Source: Hydrogenophaga sp.
Lineage (GTDB): Bacteria; Pseudomonadota; Gammaproteobacteria; Burkholderiales; Burkholderiaceae_C
Assembly (NCBI RefSeq): GCF_011390835.1
Contig: NZ_JAABRQ010000027.1
Coordinates: 1-46,639 of the forward strand
Direction: 5' to 3'
Length of the DNA: 46,639 bases
Each line of letters opens with the position of its first letter. Within the stretch, counting starts at the first letter, position 1. A program made the position numbers and the translations under genes. This document shows, one piece after another, positions 7,930 to 16,795 of this stretch. The notes under the pieces are model-generated. The model was not told the origin of the DNA. It was given only the letters and a program-made list of their open reading frames with translations, and did not search any database.

Positions 7930-9189
7930 ATGACATTTCAACGCACCGCCCTGCGCGCGGCAGCCGCACTCGCCCTGGGCACCGCCTTGCTGCCCGCCCA
8001 CGCCACCAACGGCTACTTTCCTCACGGCTTTGGCCTCAAGGCCAAGGGCATGGGGGGTGCGGCCACCGCATTGGCCCAGGACGCCTTTGCCGGCGTCAAC
8101 AACCCGGCAGCTTCTGCATTTGCCGGCAACCGATGGGATATCGGCGCCGATATCTTCATGCCTGATCGCAGCATGAACCGCACTTTCAACGGTTCGCCCA
8201 TCGCCAGCGCCGAAAGTGATCGCAAAGTCTTTCTGATCCCCGAATTCGGGTACAACCAAACGATCTCCGACCGTCTGAGCTGGGGTGTGACGGTGTACGG
8301 TAACGGCGGCATGAACACCACCTATCCGGCTACCAGCAACGTGTTGAACGGTACCGGGCAGTTGGGTGTTGACCTGATGCAGCTGGTTGTAGCGCCGACC
8401 GTGGCCTACAAGGTTAACGACCGTCATTCCTTGGGAGTCTCTCCTTTGCTCGTGTACCAGCGTTTCAAGGCCTTTGGACTGGACGGCTTTGGCAGTATCT
8501 CGAGTGATTCGACCAAGCTCACGAACAACGGTGCCGACAGCAGCACAGGCCTAGGCGTGCGCTTGGGCTACATGGGCCGACTGTCCGATACGTTGAGCAT
8601 CGGAGCGTCGTATTCCCCCAAGATCGGCATGAGCCGCTTCAAAGACTACGCAGGCTTGTTCGCAGCGGGTGGTGATTTCGACATTCCGGAAAACTACACG
8701 CTCGGTTTGGCATTTCAGGCAACGCCTGCGCTGCTGTTCGCGATGGACTACCAGCGCATCAATTACAGCGGCGTGTCTTCCATTGGCAACCCCAGCAGCA
8801 ACATGGCCCCCTTGGGCGCCGACAATGGACCGGGTTTCGGGTGGCGCGACATCAATGTGTGGAAGATCGGTGCGCAATGGCAATTCAACCCCACTTGGAC
8901 GCTGCGCGCAGGGTACAGCAAGGGGCAGAACCCAATTACACCAGCTGATGTGAGCTTTAACATTCTGGCGCCTGGTGTGGTCACCGATCACATCACCTTG
9001 GGTGCGACCATGCAGATGGACAAACAATCGGAACTCACGTTCACCTATATGCACGCCCGCAACAACGAAGTGACCGGAGCTTCGTTGTTCAACAACCCGA
9101 TGTTCGGTGGGGGCGGCGGCACTGCGATTCAGGAAACGATTCGCATGAAGCAAAACTCGATTGGCCTTCAATACAGTCGCAAATTCTGA
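7930..9189 (+). CDS. OmpP1/FadL/TodX-family outer-membrane channel
   Basis: 419 residues. A signal peptide of about 25 residues ends in AHA before TNGYFPHGFG. The mature N-terminus has the family's G-x-K-x-x-GMGGAATAL and NNPAA motifs, which form the hatch region of the 14-strand beta barrel. The C-terminus ends in aromatic phenylalanine (QYSRKF), the usual outer-membrane assembly signal. Members import long-chain fatty acids or hydrophobic aromatic compounds by diffusion. An AGGAGA site precedes the ATG. A strong terminator follows the gene. It is probably co-transcribed with the lipoprotein and possibly under the CsoR-type repressor upstream. Confidence 0.92.
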   Translation: MTFQRTALRAAAALALGTALLPAHATNGYFPHGFGLKAKGMGGAATALAQDAFAGVNNPAASAFAGNRWDIGADIFMPDRSMNRTFNGSPIASAESDRKVFLIPEFGYNQTISDRLSWGVTVYGNGGMNTTYPATSNVLNGTGQLGVDLMQLVVAPTVAYKVNDRHSLGVSPLLVYQRFKAFGLDGFGSISSDSTKLTNNGADSSTGLGVRLGYMGRLSDTLSIGASYSPKIGMSRFKDYAGLFAAGGDFDIPENYTLGLAFQATPALLFAMDYQRINYSGVSSIGNPSSNMAPLGADNGPGFGWRDINVWKIGAQWQFNPTWTLRAGYSKGQNPITPADVSFNILAPGVVTDHITLGATMQMDKQSELTFTYMHARNNEVTGASLFNNPMFGGGGGTAIQETIRMKQNSIGLQYSRKF

Positions 9190-9218
9190 CCAGTTTCATC
9201 TGAGACGAAGTCTCTTGG

Positions 9219-9252
9219 TCCACCCGCGCTGAAGGGCCGGGTGGATTTTTTT
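9219..9252 (+). terminator. Rho-independent terminator after the fadL-type gene
   Basis: TCCACCCG at 9219-9226 pairs perfectly with CGGGTGGA at 9238-9245 and is followed by seven T's (9246-9252). It lies 30 bp after the fadL-type stop and just before the stop of the convergent dehydrogenase gene. Confidence 0.9.
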
Positions 9253-9261
9253 CGTTTCGAT

Positions 9262-10218
9262 TCAGCGTGAGGTCCCGCCGGCGCGCGCCTTGAGCAGGCT
9301 GCTGCGGCCACCGCGTGTGCCCAGGTAGGTGGGGGCGATGGTGTGTACCGAAGAGGGGGTGATGCCCAGCGAAGTCAGGCCGGGCCACTGGCCGCTGGCC
9401 AAGTTGTCGACCGACATCGCAGCCAGGTTGTCGCGGCTCATCAAGGGCTCGCCGGGAGCGAGCTCCATCATCATCGCCTGCAGGCGCCCAACCGCCATCG
9501 GCAGCGGCAGCACCGGACGCTGTTTGCTGCCGTGGCGGCCGGCGATGCGCACCAGGTCGGCCAGGGTGAGCACCTCGGGGCCAGCACATTCAAAGGTCTG
9601 GCCAACTGAGCTCATGGGCAGGTTGCGGTCTAGCAAGGCGCTCACCACGGCTTTCGCCACATCCTCCACCCAAACTGGTTGAAACCGCGCACTGGCCGCT
9701 GCCAGCGGGACCACTGGGAACACCGCCTGCAACTGCGCAAATAGGTTGAGAAAGCGGTCGCCGGCGCCGAAGATGACGCTGGGGCGAAGCACCGTGAGTG
9801 CCAGACCGGCCTGGCGCAGCACCTCTTCTCCGCGGGCCTTGCTGCGCTGGTAGCGCGACGGGCTGTCCAGCCCGACACCGAGCGCACTCACGTGGACCAG
9901 CCGCGTCACGCCGCTGGCCTTGCAGGCCCGGGCCAACGTCTGTGGCAGGGTCACATGGGTACGCTCGAACGCGGCTTCGCTGCCGTGCAGGATGGCGATC
10001 AGGTTCACCACAGCATCGTGCCCGGCCAGCAAGCTCGTCAGCGTCGCTTCGTCGTGCACGTCGGCCTCGAGCACCGTCAGGCGGGGCAGGTGCTGCACAG
10101 CCTTGGCGTTGATGGCGCGCCGCGTCGGCACGGTGATGGACCAGCCTTGACGCTGTAGTTTTTCGCACACGTGGCGACCGACAAAGCCGGTACCACCCAG
10201 AACCAGGATGTTTTTCAT
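9262..10218 (-). CDS. NAD(P)-dependent epimerase/dehydratase, complex I NDUFA9-like
   Basis: 318 residues, atypical short-chain dehydrogenase fold. The nucleotide-binding loop is at the very N-terminus: ILVLGGTGFVGRHVCEKL. A YQRSKARGEEVLR segment supplies the YxxxK-type region near residue 120, and 'LTVLRPSVIFGAGDRF' follows. This matches the NDUFA9/complex I 39-kDa-like subfamily common in proteobacteria, often with roles in ubiquinone or membrane-lipid metabolism; the substrate is unknown. It lies 19 bp downstream of the lytic transglycosylase gene on the same strand, likely one transcript. Confidence 0.88.
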   Translation of the reverse strand: MKNILVLGGTGFVGRHVCEKLQRQGWSITVPTRRAINAKAVQHLPRLTVLEADVHDEATLTSLLAGHDAVVNLIAILHGSEAAFERTHVTLPQTLARACKASGVTRLVHVSALGVGLDSPSRYQRSKARGEEVLRQAGLALTVLRPSVIFGAGDRFLNLFAQLQAVFPVVPLAAASARFQPVWVEDVAKAVVSALLDRNLPMSSVGQTFECAGPEVLTLADLVRIAGRHGSKQRPVLPLPMAVGRLQAMMMELAPGEPLMSRDNLAAMSVDNLASGQWPGLTSLGITPSSVHTIAPTYLGTRGGRSSLLKARAGGTSR

Positions 10219-10237
10219 AGGACCTTGCGAGCGATCT

Positions 10238-12241
10238 TCAAGGCAGGTCGCGGTTGACGGCGGCGTTGACCGGCAGCGGACCCACCTGGCCCAGTCGGGT
10301 GCGCAGGGACTGCGGTTGGCCGGAGATGAGGGCGGCGTAATTGACGGTGTTGGACAGCACGCGCTGCACGTAGTCGCGCGTCTCGTCGAACGGGATGTTC
10401 TCAGCCCAGATCTCGGCCGCCAGCACCGGACCGTTGCGCCAGGCTCGGGGCCGGTTGGGGCCGGCGTTATAGGCCGCAGCGGCCATGGGTAGCGAGCCTT
10501 CGAAGTCGTCGAGCGCGAGCTTGAGGTAGGAGGTGCCGATGGCGATGTTGGTGTCCAGTTCGGTGATCTGGTGCGGGCGGAAATCGCTCATGCCAATCTT
10601 GCGCGCGGTCCAGCGGGCGGTGGCGGGCATCACCTGCATCAGGCCCGAGGCGCCCACGCCCGAGCGGGCATCCATGACGAAGCGGCTTTCCTGACGGATC
10701 AGGCCGTAGACATAGGCTGGGTCCAGACCGATCGCATTGGCCTGCTTGACCACCGCGGCCTGGTGCGGCATCGGGAAGCGTTGGGTATGGTCACGTGCCT
10801 GCAGCGTGCGTTCGCTGGTGTTGATGCAGCGGTCCCAGATCTGGTTCTGGCAGGCCAGTTGTGCCGCGGCGAGCAGCTCGCGCTCGGTCATGCCGCCCGG
10901 CGTGTGCAAGGCCACTTCGTAGTTCCATTCGCGTACGCCCTCGCTGCGAAGGCCCAGGCGGATCGCCGCCAGCGCCCGCTGAAGCGCCACATCGTTGCTG
11001 GCTTCGGCGATTTCCTGCGGTGTGAGCGGTGCCGGAGGCTGCGGCACGGTGATACTGCGCCCCAGTTGCTCCAGCGCCAGCTGCTCGTAGAAGCCCTGCA
11101 CAGAAGCGATGGAGGCGTACAGCTCGCGCGCCTGTGCCCCCGCCTGCACTGCATCCGACGCTTTCAGCGATTCGATGGATCGGGCGCGCCAATATACCCA
11201 GACAGGCTCGAGCTGCTGCTCGGGGCTCATTGCCGCTACGGCTTCTTGCACATGGCTCCAGGCGCCAGCCCGAAGCGCGGCACGCGCTTTCCACGCCAGG
11301 TGGTCGTCCGTCATGAACCTGGGCTGTCCGTTGGCGAAGTAAGTCAGTGCGTTGTCTTGCAGGCGCTGCGCAGCGCGCTTGCCAATCACGCCCCAGACCC
11401 AGCTGCGCTCTTCCTGCGTGAGCTGGGCTTTCCAGCGCTTGCGGTCCATCTCGCGCGCGGCGGCCTCCGGATCCTGACTGGCCATACGGATCATGGCCAG
11501 GGTCACCAGCTCCTTGGTGCGCGGGCGGATAGCGGTGATCTTTTCGTCCAGGTATTTGGCCGGATCTTTGGCAATCGACTCCACTGTGCTCGTCCAGTCG
11601 GGATCTAGCAGACCCACGGCCTGGGTCGCAACGCCAGTGCGTCCGAACTCGATTGCCAGGCGGGCGCGTTCCCAGGCGGCAGCGGGTTTGAGGTGGCCGC
11701 TGTCGAGCAAGGCCTGGGCGGCGGTGGAGCAGCCATCGTCCGCATCGCGTTGCTCCAGCCAGCGTTGCTGTACCTGCGGTGCCACCTCGGCGGCCGGCGC
11801 GCGCTGGTCGACCGCGTCCAGCAGCAGCGCGTAACACTGCACCTGGCGGTCATCGTTCATGCGAAAGCGTGGCAGTTCGGCCGAGAAGTTCGCCCAGTCG
11901 CGCTGTTTGCCCAGGTGCAGCAGCCAGTCGTTGCGCAGGCGGTCTTCCCAGTAGCTGCCGGGATGGCGGGCCAGCGCAGCACGCATCTGCTCGGGCGTGG
12001 CAGTGTCCAGCCGGCTGCGGGCTTCCCAGTAGGTGGCGAGTGGCTCCAGCACATGGCCGCGCATCTGCGGCAGCAGGATGGCCAGCGTGGTGGTGTTGCT
12101 CCGGCGGTAGGCCTCGCGCATCTCCAGAAGGGTGGTATCCCCACTGGTCTGCGCCCAACCCGGTCCTGTGAGGCACAGCGAAGCCATAATGGCTGCGAGG
12201 ACCCGCAGGGTTTTCAAGTGTCGAACGCTTCGCAAAGTCAT
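10238..12241 (-). CDS. slt: Soluble lytic murein transglycosylase, Slt70 type
   Basis: 667 residues with a signal peptide (hydrophobic core around LRVLAAIMASLCLTG, cleavage near GWA-QT). A long alpha-superhelical N-terminal part is followed by a C-terminal SLT (GH23) domain: YGLIRQESRFVMDA with the catalytic glutamate at residue 518, then GASGLMQVMPATA. The enzyme cleaves peptidoglycan between MurNAc and GlcNAc in the periplasm to give 1,6-anhydroMurNAc products. The start at 12241 is only 9 bp from the start of the divergent fau gene, so its promoter must lie inside fau. Confidence 0.93.
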   Translation of the reverse strand: MTLRSVRHLKTLRVLAAIMASLCLTGPGWAQTSGDTTLLEMREAYRRSNTTTLAILLPQMRGHVLEPLATYWEARSRLDTATPEQMRAALARHPGSYWEDRLRNDWLLHLGKQRDWANFSAELPRFRMNDDRQVQCYALLLDAVDQRAPAAEVAPQVQQRWLEQRDADDGCSTAAQALLDSGHLKPAAAWERARLAIEFGRTGVATQAVGLLDPDWTSTVESIAKDPAKYLDEKITAIRPRTKELVTLAMIRMASQDPEAAAREMDRKRWKAQLTQEERSWVWGVIGKRAAQRLQDNALTYFANGQPRFMTDDHLAWKARAALRAGAWSHVQEAVAAMSPEQQLEPVWVYWRARSIESLKASDAVQAGAQARELYASIASVQGFYEQLALEQLGRSITVPQPPAPLTPQEIAEASNDVALQRALAAIRLGLRSEGVREWNYEVALHTPGGMTERELLAAAQLACQNQIWDRCINTSERTLQARDHTQRFPMPHQAAVVKQANAIGLDPAYVYGLIRQESRFVMDARSGVGASGLMQVMPATARWTARKIGMSDFRPHQITELDTNIAIGTSYLKLALDDFEGSLPMAAAAYNAGPNRPRAWRNGPVLAAEIWAENIPFDETRDYVQRVLSNTVNYAALISGQPQSLRTRLGQVGPLPVNAAVNRDLP

Positions 12242-12250
12242 AGAACGATT

Positions 12251-12874
12251 ATGGACAACAAAGACGGCCAGAGTTCCTTGCAGAGTCAGAAAGCCGCCTG
12301 GCGCAAGTCATTGATTGACAAACGCCAGGCGCTGGCCGACCGTGCCTGGCGCAACGACATGCTGCAGCGGGTGATGCGCGTGTGGCTGATCGAGCGGCCC
12401 GATGCGGTGATCGGCGCCTACTGGCCCATCAAGGGCGAGTTTGATCCGCTGCCGGCGTTGTTTCGCTGGCAGGAAGCCGGTCTGGAGGAAGACGCCAAGA
12501 GCGCGCAGCGGCATCGCCGCATCGGTCTGCCGGTGGTCAACAAGGTGGACAAAACGTTGACCTTTTACACCTGGTTTCCGGGTTGCCCGATGGAGGAGGA
12601 TGCTTTCGGCATTCCCAAGCCCAAGGACACCGAAATCGTGGTGCCCACGCTGATCTTTGTGCCGTGTGTGGGCTATGGGCCGGATGGTTTCCGGCTCGGT
12701 TACGGCGGCGGCTTTTATGACCGCACCCTGGCCAGCCTGCAGCCCAAACCCTTCACTGTGGGGCTGGGCTACGACTTTGGCTGGTTGCCCGAGCTGCAGC
12801 CCGAGATCCACGATGTGCCGCTTGACGCGATCATCACCGACACCGGTGTGATGTGGCCCGAGCAGCGCCGATGA
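12251..12874 (+). CDS. fau: 5-formyltetrahydrofolate cyclo-ligase
   Basis: 207 residues. Converts 5-formyltetrahydrofolate to 5,10-methenyltetrahydrofolate with ATP. The N-terminus holds the basic helix KAAWRKSLIDKRQAL, and the C-terminal signature GYGGGFYDRTLA near residue 155 is the family's ATP/substrate loop. 'IGAYWPIKGEFDP' is also family-typical. The start at 12251 gives MDNKDGQ; no strong ribosome binding site is visible in the 9-bp gap to slt. The stop overlaps the start of the following serine hydrolase gene (ATGA), implying translational coupling. Confidence 0.92.
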   Translation: MDNKDGQSSLQSQKAAWRKSLIDKRQALADRAWRNDMLQRVMRVWLIERPDAVIGAYWPIKGEFDPLPALFRWQEAGLEEDAKSAQRHRRIGLPVVNKVDKTLTFYTWFPGCPMEEDAFGIPKPKDTEIVVPTLIFVPCVGYGPDGFRLGYGGGFYDRTLASLQPKPFTVGLGYDFGWLPELQPEIHDVPLDAIITDTGVMWPEQRR

Positions 12875-14058
12875 AAGCCCCGGTGATGCGCTGGATCGGG
12901 CGCGTGGCTGGCGCCTTCCTGCTGCTGATCCTGGCGCTGGCGGCCTATATCCAGTTTGGCGGCCACAGCTATTTCTGGACTGCGCTGCGCTACACCTATC
13001 TCGATGGCCACAACACTGCGCACATCGACGACGCGGCCAACTTCGAGCAGGCGGCGGTGCCCTCGACCATCGCCAAGCCATGGCTGCAAGACGAGCGCGC
13101 TGCGCAGACCCGCATCGCGCCTGACTTGCTGCGGCACCTGCAAGCCGAACGATCGGCGGCATTCCTGGTGATTCACCAAGGCAAGTTGCTGCACGAAACC
13201 TATTTCGCGCCTTACACCGCGACCAGCCAGACCAATTCGTTTTCCATGGCCAAGACGGTGGTCACGATGCTGACTGGCGCGGCCATAGCCGACGGCCTCA
13301 TCCCGAGCTTTGAGACACCGCTCTCCAACTACCTGCCCGAATACGCAAACGACCCGCGAGGCTCGAAGGCCACGCTGGCCCAGCTCTCGGCTATGACCTC
13401 TGGGCACGAGTGGACCGAGCATTACTACCTGCCGCTCAACCCGACCACGAAGCTGTACTTCGGCGGAGATGTCACCGGCACCGTGTTGGCGCAAGGCTTC
13501 GAGCGCGATCCGGGAACCGCGTTCGAATACAGCAGCGCCTCCACCCAGGTGCTGGCGCTGGCGCTGCAGCGGGCTTTGCAGGCGCGCCAGCCCGATCTCA
13601 CGCTCTCCAGCTACCTGGCCTCCCGTTTCTGGCAGCCCATGGGCATGGAAGGTGACGCCAGCTGGAGCCTCGACCGCCCGCGCGCCGAGGGTGGCATGGA
13701 GATGGGCTACTGCTGCATCCACAGTGCGGCTCGCAATTTTGCGCGCCTGGGGCAGCTGCTGTTGCAAGGTGGGCGGTGGGGCGACCAGCAATTGCTGCCG
13801 GCCGAGTTTGTTCAGCAGATGGTTCGGCCCAATGGCTTTGTGAGCCACTACGGTCACAGCCTGTGGATGGACCCGGGCTACCGTACACCGTTCTACTTTT
13901 TGCAAGGTCACCTTGGGCAATACGTGATCGTCGTGCCCTCGGCCCAGCTGGTCGTGGTGCGCCTGGGACAGGTGCGGCATCGCACCTACAACCAGCACAA
14001 GTTGATCCCTGACGAGGTTTACCGCTACGTGGAAGGAGGCCTGCGCATGGCGCAGTGA
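12871..14058 (+). CDS. Serine hydrolase of the beta-lactamase superfamily
   Basis: 395 residues with one N-terminal membrane anchor or uncleaved signal (residues ~8-30). The catalytic S-x-x-K is SMAK (Ser125, Lys128), a tyrosine motif YSSAS lies near residue 220, and the C-terminal G-H-L-G-Q segment replaces the KTG box. This pattern fits class C-related esterases and 6-aminohexanoate-dimer hydrolase (NylB)-like enzymes more than true beta-lactamases. Substrate unknown; probably faces the periplasm. It overlaps fau by 4 bp (ATGA), although the two functions have no obvious link. Confidence 0.85.
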   Translation: MKAPVMRWIGRVAGAFLLLILALAAYIQFGGHSYFWTALRYTYLDGHNTAHIDDAANFEQAAVPSTIAKPWLQDERAAQTRIAPDLLRHLQAERSAAFLVIHQGKLLHETYFAPYTATSQTNSFSMAKTVVTMLTGAAIADGLIPSFETPLSNYLPEYANDPRGSKATLAQLSAMTSGHEWTEHYYLPLNPTTKLYFGGDVTGTVLAQGFERDPGTAFEYSSASTQVLALALQRALQARQPDLTLSSYLASRFWQPMGMEGDASWSLDRPRAEGGMEMGYCCIHSAARNFARLGQLLLQGGRWGDQQLLPAEFVQQMVRPNGFVSHYGHSLWMDPGYRTPFYFLQGHLGQYVIVVPSAQLVVVRLGQVRHRTYNQHKLIPDEVYRYVEGGLRMAQ

Positions 14059-14068
14059 TCCGCGGCGT

Positions 14069-14986
14069 TCAGGGGTGTTCGGCGGTGGCGTGTGCCAGGG
14101 TGATGCGCTTCTCCCGCCGCACCAGGTAGATGCCGCTGCCCACGATGATCGCCGCGCCCAGCCAGGTGTGAGACACAGGCAGCGTCTGCCAGATCAGCCA
14201 GTCCAGGCCCACGCCCCAGGCCAGCGCGGTGTATTCAAACGGCGCCACCGCAGACGCCTGGCCGTGGCGAAACGCCACCGTGATCGCGAGCTGGCCGCAA
14301 AAGCCGGTGACGCCCAGCGCCAGCAGCAGGGGCCAGTCGCTCATCTGCACCGGCACCCAGCGCGACCAGGACAGCGCGCTCGCCCCCACCGACACGATCA
14401 CCATCATCCACAGCACCATGCTTTCGGTGCTGTCGGTGCGGCTGGAGAGCCGGCCGACCACGGCGGCCACCGCGTAACAGGTCGCTGCCCCCAGCACCGC
14501 CAGGCCGCCCGCGGTGACGAAGCCCGCCTGCAAATCCTCGCTGCGCGGCTGCAGCGCGATCAGCACGCCAACAAAGCCGATACCGATCACCCACCAGTGC
14601 GCCGCTGGTACCCGCTCTCCCAGCACCGGCACTGACAGCATGGTGATGAGCAGCGGCGCGATGAAAAACAGCGTGTAGGTCGCGGCCAGCGGCAGTTCAC
14701 GCACACCCGTGGTGAACAGCGTCAGCATGGCGATCCCCAGCAGGCCGCGCAACACATGCAGCGGCCAGCGCACGCGCCAGACCGTGCCCCAGGCGCGGCG
14801 CAGGGTGATGAATCCCAGGATCAGCGGCAGGCCACTCAAGCCGCGCAGCGCCGCGATCTGCAGCGCTGGGTAGCGCGCGGAGAGCAGCTTGAGCACCGTG
14901 TCCATCAACGCAAAGCAGCCCACCGCAATCACCATCGCGGTGATGCTTTTCAGGTTGCCGCGCGCGAGCAGGTCAGAAGAAGTCAT
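14069..14986 (-). CDS. EamA/DMT-superfamily permease
   Basis: 305 residues forming about ten hydrophobic segments arranged as two EamA repeats. The N-terminal repeat contains 'AALRGLSGLPLILGFI' and the C-terminal one 'LAWGVGLDWLIWQTLPVSHTW'-like, with a final IYLVRREKR positive tail. Such proteins export or exchange small metabolites (amino acids, purines, nucleotide sugars) across the inner membrane; substrate not predictable. It converges on the serine hydrolase gene with 10 bp between stops and lies downstream of the LysR gene on the same strand. Confidence 0.88.
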   Translation of the reverse strand: MTSSDLLARGNLKSITAMVIAVGCFALMDTVLKLLSARYPALQIAALRGLSGLPLILGFITLRRAWGTVWRVRWPLHVLRGLLGIAMLTLFTTGVRELPLAATYTLFFIAPLLITMLSVPVLGERVPAAHWWVIGIGFVGVLIALQPRSEDLQAGFVTAGGLAVLGAATCYAVAAVVGRLSSRTDSTESMVLWMMVIVSVGASALSWSRWVPVQMSDWPLLLALGVTGFCGQLAITVAFRHGQASAVAPFEYTALAWGVGLDWLIWQTLPVSHTWLGAAIIVGSGIYLVRREKRITLAHATAEHP

Positions 14987-15057
14987 GCAGAAAACAAGGA
15001 GGTCGGATCAAAAGCGTGGGTTAAGCGGGGAGGGGAGGTCCACCCAGTGCTCCCGTA

Positions 15058-15137
15058 GAACCAGCTTCGCCGGGCCACAGGGTGCGTCCCCCCTCCTGCA
15101 GGAGAGGGGGAATACGCGAAGCGGCGCACCAGTGGGG
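15058..15137. repeat. Dispersed GC-rich intergenic repeat, copy 2
   Basis: Begins GAACCAGCTTCGCCGGGCC, continues with CAGGGTGCG, a C-tract/G-tract hairpin around CTGCAG and ends TACGCGAAGCGGCGCACC. The opening 19 bases match the copy at 16715 except for two transitions. It lies between the LysR and EamA genes. Confidence 0.6.
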
Positions 15138-16163
15138 TCAATCCATGTGATCCAGCGTATCCGGGTCCGGCACGTCGCCGATCGCTTCGCGCGTTTCGGC
15201 CGCCTGCGCCAGCAGCCAGTCGCAGAAGGCGCTGACCTCGCTGCGCTCGATGGCGCGCGGCGCTCGCAGCAGCCAGTAGACCAGGGGTGAGTCGAGTCGG
15301 GTCTGCGGCAGCGGCTCCACCAGATCACCACTGGCCAGGCTGTGCGCCACCATCGCCACGCGCGCCAGCGCCACACCCTGGCCGGTGAGGGCGGCCTGCA
15401 CGATCTGGTGCGCGAAGTTGAAGTACAGCCAGCGCTTGGGGCTCAGGCGAGAAGCCATCTTGGCGCGTGGGGTGCGCCCGGGCAGCGGTGCTGGGCTGGT
15501 GTGGGTGTCGAGCCAGCGTTGCCAGCTCAGGGCTTCCAGGTGGCGGTTGCGGTGGGCGTCGCCCGCCTCGATGAGCGTCATCTGCGCGAGATCGTCCACC
15601 GCTCGCACTGGCCGCTCGCGCAGCAGCCAGGGGCTGGCCACCGGCGTGAGCTGCTCGCCAAACAGGCGCATCGCGCCCGTCGGCACCGCCTCGGGCACGG
15701 CGTAGCGCAGCGCCAGGTCGACGTCGGCGGTGGAGAGGTCCAACGCGGTGTCCGAGGCGTCGATGCGGATGTCGATGTCTGGGTGCAGGCGCTGGAACGC
15801 CTCCAGGCGCGGAATCAGCCACATGGAGGCAAACGACACCGAAGTGGTCACGGCCACTTGGCGGCGCCCCACGCTCTGGCGAATCTGCCGCACCGCCGCA
15901 TCAATGCGTTCCAGCGCCAGACCGCTGGCACGCAGCAGCTGCAGCCCCGCGCTGGTGAGCTCCACGGCCCGCGTGTGGCGCAGGAACAAGGCCGCGCCCA
16001 CCTCGTCTTCCAGCGCCTGGATCTGGCGGCTCACCGCGCTCTGGGTGAGCGACAGATCTTCGGCCGCGGCGCGAAAGTTGAGCTGGCGCGCCACCACATC
16101 AAAGGTGCGCAGGTGGCCGACGCCTATCGGGCGGGTGCGGGGGTGGTGCGGCGTGAGCGACAT
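15138..16163 (-). CDS. LysR-family transcriptional regulator
   Basis: About 341 residues from the ATG at 16163 (an ATG at 16202 would add 13). The winged-helix DNA-binding domain is clear: LRTFDVVARQLNFRAAAEDL then LSLTQSAVSRQIQALEDEVG at residues ~18-56. The remainder is the usual two-lobed effector-binding domain, with 'AVTTSVSFASMWLIPRL' in the GcvA-like subgroup style. Target unknown; no divergent partner is present. The EamA permease downstream on the same strand is a possible target (inference). Confidence 0.9.
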   Translation of the reverse strand: MSLTPHHPRTRPIGVGHLRTFDVVARQLNFRAAAEDLSLTQSAVSRQIQALEDEVGAALFLRHTRAVELTSAGLQLLRASGLALERIDAAVRQIRQSVGRRQVAVTTSVSFASMWLIPRLEAFQRLHPDIDIRIDASDTALDLSTADVDLALRYAVPEAVPTGAMRLFGEQLTPVASPWLLRERPVRAVDDLAQMTLIEAGDAHRNRHLEALSWQRWLDTHTSPAPLPGRTPRAKMASRLSPKRWLYFNFAHQIVQAALTGQGVALARVAMVAHSLASGDLVEPLPQTRLDSPLVYWLLRAPRAIERSEVSAFCDWLLAQAAETREAIGDVPDPDTLDHMD

Positions 16164-16260
16164 GGCAGGGCGCGAAACTGATGCGAGGAGGGCATCAATC
16201 ATAGGATGACTCGAGGCGGTGGGCAGGCGGCTCGATGCGGGTCCACCCCTCCCCCGCTTG

Positions 16261-16638
16261 TCAAGCTGCAGGCGAACGCTTTTTCCCCGCCGATTTGGGC
16301 CCGCGCGCCGCGAGCGCTGCCACCATCGCCAGCCGCGCCCAGGGCAGCATGAGTGCCGGCGATTCCAGCGCCTCGGCAGGGGGCTTGTGGTAGTTCAGCT
16401 TCATCGGCTTGCCCTTGGCCTCGTAGACAAAGGGCTCACCACCCGCCGCCAGCCACTGCGGCTCGGTATCGGCATTTGTCTTCAGGTACAGCGTGTCCCA
16501 GGCGATCAGGCCCAGATTCATGCCGTCCACGGAAAGTCCGTAGCCGCCAAACATGCGCTTGACCATGCACGGCCCGACGCTGGACAGTAACTCGCATGCG
16601 TGCAGCACGAACGGGTCGGTGATGGGCTTGGTCGCCAT
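16261..16638 (-). CDS. TfoX N-terminal-domain protein
   Basis: 125 residues. The TfoX/Sxy N-terminal domain is recognisable in 'ACELLSSVGPCMVKRMFGG' followed by YGLSVDGMNLGLIAWDTLYLK and a lysine-rich tail. In gamma-proteobacteria TfoX/Sxy activates competence genes with CRP; single-domain versions in beta-proteobacteria are of unknown function. The ATG at 16636-16638 gives the standard short N-terminus MATKPITDPF. It is separated from the divergent TetR gene by 157 bp holding a dispersed repeat. Confidence 0.85.
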   Translation of the reverse strand: MATKPITDPFVLHACELLSSVGPCMVKRMFGGYGLSVDGMNLGLIAWDTLYLKTNADTEPQWLAAGGEPFVYEAKGKPMKLNYHKPPAEALESPALMLPWARLAMVAALAARGPKSAGKKRSPAA

Positions 16639-16714
16639 GCGTGCATCGTAAACAGGGTGGCGAGACAAGACCAGCGCAGGTGGTGCGAAATGCCCATTTC
16701 TAGCAAACACTGCG

Positions 16715-16786
16715 GAACCGGCTTTGCCGGGCCGCAGGTGTTGCTCCCTGGGGGGTAACGCGCGCAGCGCGGCGCGGGGGGAGACA
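16715..16786. repeat. Dispersed GC-rich intergenic repeat, copy 3
   Basis: Begins GAACCGGCTTTGCCGGGCC, followed by CAGGTGTTGCTCCC, GGGGGGTAACGCGCGCAGCG and GGCGCGGGGGG. It contains the hairpin CCGGC-TTT-GCCGG. It sits in the divergent tfoX/tetR spacer, a few bases before the TetR start, and so may affect that leader. Confidence 0.6.
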
Positions 16787-16795
16787 ATATCCAGT

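Noticed and set aside
12871..14058. Antibiotic-resistance beta-lactamase
   Set aside because: The KTG box is replaced by an H-x-G type and the tyrosine motif differs; it fits esterase/NylB-like hydrolases better.
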